Source: Candidatus Methylomirabilota bacterium (GTDB lineage Bacteria > Methylomirabilota > Methylomirabilia > Rokubacteriales > CSP1-6). From it: a stretch of 33,114 nt of DNA. The position numbers and the translations under genes are program-made. The DNA lies in NCBI GenBank assembly GCA_025922915.1, contig JAICGY010000004.1:1-33114 (forward strand). Reading direction: 5' to 3'. Shown here piece after piece: positions 28,876 through 33,114 of this stretch (positions are counted from its first letter, which is position 1; each line of letters begins with the position of its first letter). Below the pieces are notes generated by a model that searched no databases, had not been told where the DNA came from, and worked only from the letters and a program-made list of their open reading frames with translations.

Positions 28876-30401
28876 GGCCGGATGATCCGGGCCAGGAGCG
28901 GGACCGTCGCCGTGTCGACGGGCCCGATCGCCAGCCCCGGCGCCACGCCGAACACCACGATCACCGCCGTGAGCAGCACGAGGGCCACCCACTCCGGCCC
29001 GCGGGCGTCCTCGAGGTGGTGGAAGTGCGGCGAGGGCGGGCCCCAGAAGATCTGCTTGGCCACCCGCAGCACGTAGACCGCGGTCAGGAAGGTCCCGGCG
29101 ACGGCCGGCCACAGCCACCACGGATGGGCCGAGCGCCACGCCCCCATGAACGTCAGCAGCTCGGCCACGAAGCCGGAGGTGGCCGGCAGCCCGAGCGACG
29201 AGAGGCTGGCCACCGTGAACGCGGTCGCGATGCCCGGCATGACGCGGCCGAAGCCGCCCATCCTGAAGATCTCGCGGGAGTGCGCCTTCTCGTAGACGAG
29301 CCCGACGAGGGCGAAGAAGAGCCCCGTCATCACCCCGTGGGCGAACATCTGGAACACGGCGCCGTTCAGCCCCGCCTCGGTGAGCGTGGCGGCCCCGAGC
29401 ATGACGAGCCCCATGTGCGAGACCGACGAGTAGGCGATGACGTACTTGAGGTCCGTCTGCCCCATCGCCGACAGCGCGCCGTAGACGACGTTGACGCACG
29501 CGATGGACCCCACGAGCCACGCGAGGTCGGTGGCGCCCTCGGGCAGAAGCCCCATGCCGAGGCGGACGACGCCGTAGGCGCCCAGCTTCATGAGCACGCC
29601 GGCGTGGAGCATCGAGACCGCCGTGGGCGCCGAGGCGTGGCCGTCGGGTGACCAGGTGTGCAGCGGCCAGATGCCGGCCAGGATGCCGAAGCCGACGTAG
29701 AAGGCGAGGAAGACCCAGAACTGGACCGTCGGATCGAAGGTCGTCGCCTCGAGATCCAGGAAGGAGAAGGAGGCGGCGCCGGCGTTGACGTAGAGGGCGA
29801 ACATCCCGACGAGGATGAAGGCCGACCCGAAGAGGAGGTAGAGGGTCAGCTTCATCGCCGCGTACTCCTTCGTCCCCACCCCCGTCTGGCGGAACGCCCA
29901 GGCGAAGACGCCGCGCGGCCGCACCTCGCCCGAGGAGCCCCAGATGCCGATGAGCAGGTACATCGGCAGCACCGCGAGCTCGTAGAAGAGGAAGAACACG
30001 AAGACGTCGAGGGAGACGAACACGCCGTAGACGCCGGTCACGAGCGCGAGCAGCAGGGCGTAGAACTCCTGGCTGCGCGTGGCCACCGTCCACGACGCGA
30101 AGACGCCGGCGAAGATGATGACGGAGGTGAGCAGCACCATCAGCAGGCTCATGCCGTCCACCGCGACCTCGTAGCTGATGCCGAGCGGCGGTACGAGCGG
30201 GACCCTCTCGTAGAACTGGAAGCCGGCCGCCTCCCGGTCGTACACCACGTAGATGAAGACCGAGAGGACCGTGGAGATCGTCGTGGTGACGAGCGCGATC
30301 AGCCGCACCGCGAGCGGGCGGTGGCGGGCGGTGAACATGATCAGCACCGCGCCCACGAACGGCGCCCAGGTGATGATCGAGAGCACGGGGAACGGGATCA
30401 C
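28872..30401 (-). CDS. nuoM: NADH-quinone oxidoreductase subunit M (cluster 2)
   Basis: FFLFYELAVLPMYLLIGIWG, WPLHTWSPDGHASAPTAVSMLHAGVLMKLGAYGVVR, AYSSVSHMGLVMLG. Confidence 0.95.
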   Translation of the reverse strand: MIPFPVLSIITWAPFVGAVLIMFTARHRPLAVRLIALVTTTISTVLSVFIYVVYDREAAGFQFYERVPLVPPLGISYEVAVDGMSLLMVLLTSVIIFAGVFASWTVATRSQEFYALLLALVTGVYGVFVSLDVFVFFLFYELAVLPMYLLIGIWGSSGEVRPRGVFAWAFRQTGVGTKEYAAMKLTLYLLFGSAFILVGMFALYVNAGAASFSFLDLEATTFDPTVQFWVFLAFYVGFGILAGIWPLHTWSPDGHASAPTAVSMLHAGVLMKLGAYGVVRLGMGLLPEGATDLAWLVGSIACVNVVYGALSAMGQTDLKYVIAYSSVSHMGLVMLGAATLTEAGLNGAVFQMFAHGVMTGLFFALVGLVYEKAHSREIFRMGGFGRVMPGIATAFTVASLSSLGLPATSGFVAELLTFMGAWRSAHPWWLWPAVAGTFLTAVYVLRVAKQIFWGPPSPHFHHLEDARGPEWVALVLLTAVIVVFGVAPGLAIGPVDTATVPLLARIIRP

Positions 30402-30423
30402 CGCGCCGCCCGGGCCGCCGCCC

Positions 30424-32265
30424 TCACGACCACGCCCACCGCGCGAGGACGAGCAGGCACAGGGCGCCGAGCGCCACCCCGTAGACGTAGTCCTGCGCGA
30501 GACCGGTCTGGAGTCGGCGCAGCCGGTCGCCGCCCTGCAGGGTCCAGGCGCTCAGCACGTTCAGGACGCCGTCCACGACGTAGCGGTCGACCCAGCCGAC
30601 CAGCGACGCGAGCGCCAGGAGGCCCCAGCGGTAGGCGGCCGCGAAGAGTCCGTCCAGGCCGTAGCGCCGCCGCGCCATCCACTCCAGGGGGCGGAGCGCG
30701 GCGGCCACGACGGCGGGGTCCGGCACGCCGCGCCGGTACATGCTCCAGGCCAGCCCCACGCCGCCGAGCGCGAGCGCGAGCGACAGCCACGGCAGCCAGG
30801 CCGGCGCGGGGTGGTGCTCGCCGACGAGGGCGGTGCGCAGGCCGAGGGCGACGGTCAGGCCGGCCAGCGTCCAGCACACCGCGGCCATGAGCGTGGGGAC
30901 GTGGTGGTGGCCGTGGTGGCCGCCGTGGGCGGGGGCGAAGAACGCCAGGAACACCACGCGGAACATGTAGAACGCGGTCAGGAACGCGCCGGCGGCGAGG
31001 AGGACGAAGGGGCCGACGAACCCGCCCTCGAGGACGCCGGCCAGGATGGCCTCCTTGGTGAAGAACCCGGGGAGCGGCCAGATGCCGGCCAGCGCCAGCG
31101 TGGCGAGGACGAACGGCACCCACACCGCCGGCAGTCCGGTCAGGCCGCCCATCCGGAACACGTCGTTGGTGTGGAAGAGGTGGATGACCACGCCGGCGCC
31201 GAGGAACAGCAGCGCCTTGAAGACGCCGTGGGTGACCAGGTGCGCGAACGCCTCCCCCGGCGCCCCCGCGCCGGCGGCCGCCATCATGTAACCCAGCTGG
31301 GACACCGTGGAGTAGGCGAGCACGCGCTTGATGTCGCTCTCCACGCACGCCATCGAGGCGGCCAGGAGCGCGGTGAAGGCGCCGACCCAGGCGACGAGGA
31401 CGAGCACGTCGGGCACCAGGCCGAAGAGCGGAAAGGCCCGCGTGACCATGAAGACCCCGGCCGTCACCATGGTGGCCGCATGGATCAGCGCGGACACCGG
31501 GGTGGGGCCCTCCATCGCGTCGGGCAGCCAGATGTGCAGGGGGAACTGGGCGGACTTGCCCACCGCTCCGAGGTAGATCAGGAACATGATGGTGGCCAGC
31601 CCCTCGGTCGGCAGGGTGCCCCCGGCCGCCTGCCCGAACAGCGTCCAGAAGTCGAACGTGCCCGCCGAGGCCCAGAGCATCACGATGCCCGCCACGAACC
31701 CGAGATCGCCGAGCTTGGTGATCCAGAAGGCCTTCGCGGCCGCCCGTGCCGCCGCCGGACGGTCGTACCAGAAGCCGATCAGGAGATAGGAGCACAGGCC
31801 GACGAGCTCCCAGAACACGAACATCTGCACGAAGCTCGGCGCGAGGACGAGGCCGAGCATCGAGAAGGCGAAGAGCGAGTGGTAGGCGTAGTAGCGCCCG
31901 AGCGACGGCGCCGGCTCGTCGACCAGGTAGGCCAGGGAGTACAGCTGCACGAGGAACGAGACCAGCGTGACGAGGACGGCCATCGTCATGCTGAGCTCGT
32001 CGACCATGACCCCGACCGTCGCCATCGGCTCGCCGTCGGCCGGGATCCACGCCCAGCTCGTGCTCGGGCTCGTGAGGGGCGCCCGGGAGGTGGCGCGGAG
32101 CCAGAGCAGGCAGGCGGCGCCGAAGGCGGCGCCGATGGCCGTGATCGACACGCCTCCCGCCAGGCGGCCGGCCCGGCGCAGCGGGCGGAGGAGGGCGAGG
32201 GCCAGGAACGACGCCGCGGGCAGCCCGAGGACGACCAGGGCGAGCGTCGGGGAGCCGGTGAGCAT
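30424..32265 (-). CDS. nuoL: NADH-quinone oxidoreductase subunit L (cluster 2)
   Basis: FVFWELVGLCSYLLIGFWYDRPAAARAAAKAFWITKLGDLGF, PLHIWLPDAMEGPTPVSALIHAATMVTAGVFMVTR, LAYSTVSQLGYMM. Confidence 0.95.
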   Translation of the reverse strand: MLTGSPTLALVVLGLPAASFLALALLRPLRRAGRLAGGVSITAIGAAFGAACLLWLRATSRAPLTSPSTSWAWIPADGEPMATVGVMVDELSMTMAVLVTLVSFLVQLYSLAYLVDEPAPSLGRYYAYHSLFAFSMLGLVLAPSFVQMFVFWELVGLCSYLLIGFWYDRPAAARAAAKAFWITKLGDLGFVAGIVMLWASAGTFDFWTLFGQAAGGTLPTEGLATIMFLIYLGAVGKSAQFPLHIWLPDAMEGPTPVSALIHAATMVTAGVFMVTRAFPLFGLVPDVLVLVAWVGAFTALLAASMACVESDIKRVLAYSTVSQLGYMMAAAGAGAPGEAFAHLVTHGVFKALLFLGAGVVIHLFHTNDVFRMGGLTGLPAVWVPFVLATLALAGIWPLPGFFTKEAILAGVLEGGFVGPFVLLAAGAFLTAFYMFRVVFLAFFAPAHGGHHGHHHVPTLMAAVCWTLAGLTVALGLRTALVGEHHPAPAWLPWLSLALALGGVGLAWSMYRRGVPDPAVVAAALRPLEWMARRRYGLDGLFAAAYRWGLLALASLVGWVDRYVVDGVLNVLSAWTLQGGDRLRRLQTGLAQDYVYGVALGALCLLVLARWAWS

Positions 32266-32268
32266 CGC

Positions 32269-32568
32269 TCAGCCCCGCAGGAGGTCGAGGTGATCGGCCT
32301 CGACCGTCCGCCGCACGCGGAAGATGACGATCACGATGGCGAGCCCGACCGCCACCTCGGCCACGGTGATCGCGATGGTGAAGAGCGTGAAGAGAGCGCC
32401 CCCGAGGTCGGCGTGGAAGCGGCCGAAGGCGACGAGGTTGATGTTGACGGCGTTCAGCATGAGCTCGATGCCCAGGAGGATGCCGACCGCGTTCCGCCGG
32501 GTCAGCACGCCGAAGAGGCCGATGGCGAAGACGACGGCCGCCAGCGTCAGGTACGCGTGGAGCCCCAC
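32269..32568 (-). CDS. nuoK: NADH-quinone oxidoreductase subunit K (cluster 2)
   Basis: VGLHAYLTLAAVVFAIGLFGVLTRRNAVGILLGIELMLNAVNINLVAFGRF...[25 protein letters not shown] at 32568 follows nuoJ stop. Confidence 0.93.
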   Translation of the reverse strand: MGLHAYLTLAAVVFAIGLFGVLTRRNAVGILLGIELMLNAVNINLVAFGRFHADLGGALFTLFTIAITVAEVAVGLAIVIVIFRVRRTVEADHLDLLRG

Positions 32569-33062
32569 TACGAGTCGGTCCGCGCGAGGTAGAGCGCGCC
32601 CAGGAGCGCGACCACGAGCAGCGCGCCCAGGAGCTGGAGGACCACCGCCCACGGGCCGACCAGGGCCTCCCCCAGGGCGACCGTCAGATCGACGGTCCAC
32701 GCCGGCCGCCCGCCCGGCCCCGGGGTGGCCACGAGGAAGCCCACGATGCCGACGAGCACCGCCGCCGCCAGCACGGCCCCGTTGACCACGTAGCGGCTGG
32801 CCTGGCGGATGGACTCGCCCACGAGGCGCTCGGTCAGCATGATGGCGAAGACCACGATGGTCACCACCCCGCCCGCGTAGAGGAGCAGCTGGACGCCGAA
32901 CAGGAAGGGCGCGTCCAGGAGCAGGAAGACCACCACCGTGGCGACCAGGGCGAGGGCGAGCCACAGCACCCCATGGAACAGGTTCGGCGTGAGCACGACA
33001 CCGAGGCTGGCGGCGACCAGCACGACGGCCACCGCCCAGAACCCCACGATCTCGCCCGTCAC
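32568..33062 (-). CDS. nuoJ: NADH-quinone oxidoreductase subunit J (cluster 2)
   Basis: ASLGVVLTPNLFHGVLWLALALVATVVVFLLLDAPFLFGVQLLLYAGGVVTIVVFAIMLTERL; located directly before nuoK. Confidence 0.9.
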   Translation of the reverse strand: MTGEIVGFWAVAVVLVAASLGVVLTPNLFHGVLWLALALVATVVVFLLLDAPFLFGVQLLLYAGGVVTIVVFAIMLTERLVGESIRQASRYVVNGAVLAAAVLVGIVGFLVATPGPGGRPAWTVDLTVALGEALVGPWAVVLQLLGALLVVALLGALYLARTDS

Positions 33063-33114
33063 TCGGCGGGCTCCTTGGCGTCCGTCTTGCCGGCCGGCCG
33101 CGCCGCCGGCTTCG
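33059..33114 (-). CDS. C-terminal tail of an upstream CDS cut by the window edge, possibly nuoI of cluster 2
   Basis: Reverse strand reads ...KPAARPAGKTDAKEPAE*, with TGA overlapping the nuoJ GTG (GTGA). Identity inferred from position only. Confidence 0.45.
   Translation of the reverse strand, partial: KPAARPAGKTDAKEPAE

Noticed and set aside
27178-29076. 632-aa plus-strand ORF
   Set aside because: Antisense to tetR, nuoN and the end of nuoM; same compositional artefact.
30253-32592. 779-aa plus-strand ORF
   Set aside because: Antisense to nuoM, nuoL and nuoK; Arg/Glu/His/Asp-rich, no domain motif, matched by similar antisense ORFs over every long gene here.

Overview
High-GC bacterial chromosomal window. 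Nearly every gene is on the minus strand and the content is mostly housekeeping. In transcription order (high to low coordinate) it holds: a second complex I cluster ending nuoJ-K-L-M-N, with a preceding CDS tail cut by the window edge; a TetR regulator overlapping an ECF-like sigma factor; rplU-rpmA-obg-proB-proA-nadD-rsfS; a DksA/TraR zinc-finger protein; a LapB-like TPR/zinc-ribbon protein; comF; gap-pgk-tpiA-secG followed by a peptide-type ABC binding lipoprotein and two permeases; tRNA-Leu(GAG); and a tightly overlapping lipA-nuoABCDEFGHIJK-pdhA-(pdhB) operon. The only convincing plus-strand gene encodes a small secreted Gly/Ser/Pro/Thr-rich protein (10695-11219), closed by a 32-bp perfect palindrome. 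I see no CRISPR array, mobile element, defence island or biosynthetic cluster. The most interesting signals are: (i) duplicated, divergent nuoJ/nuoK and a first complex I cluster lacking nuoL/M/N; (ii) lipA and PDH E1 translationally coupled to either end of a complex I operon; (iii) a TetR-sigma pair with an 18-bp near-perfect operator over its predicted transcription start, behind repeated TTGACC-containing boxes. Taxonomy cannot be fixed from the sequence. Start codons were refined by hand from overlaps and may be off by a few codons. All family calls come from recognising motifs in the supplied translations; no searches were run.
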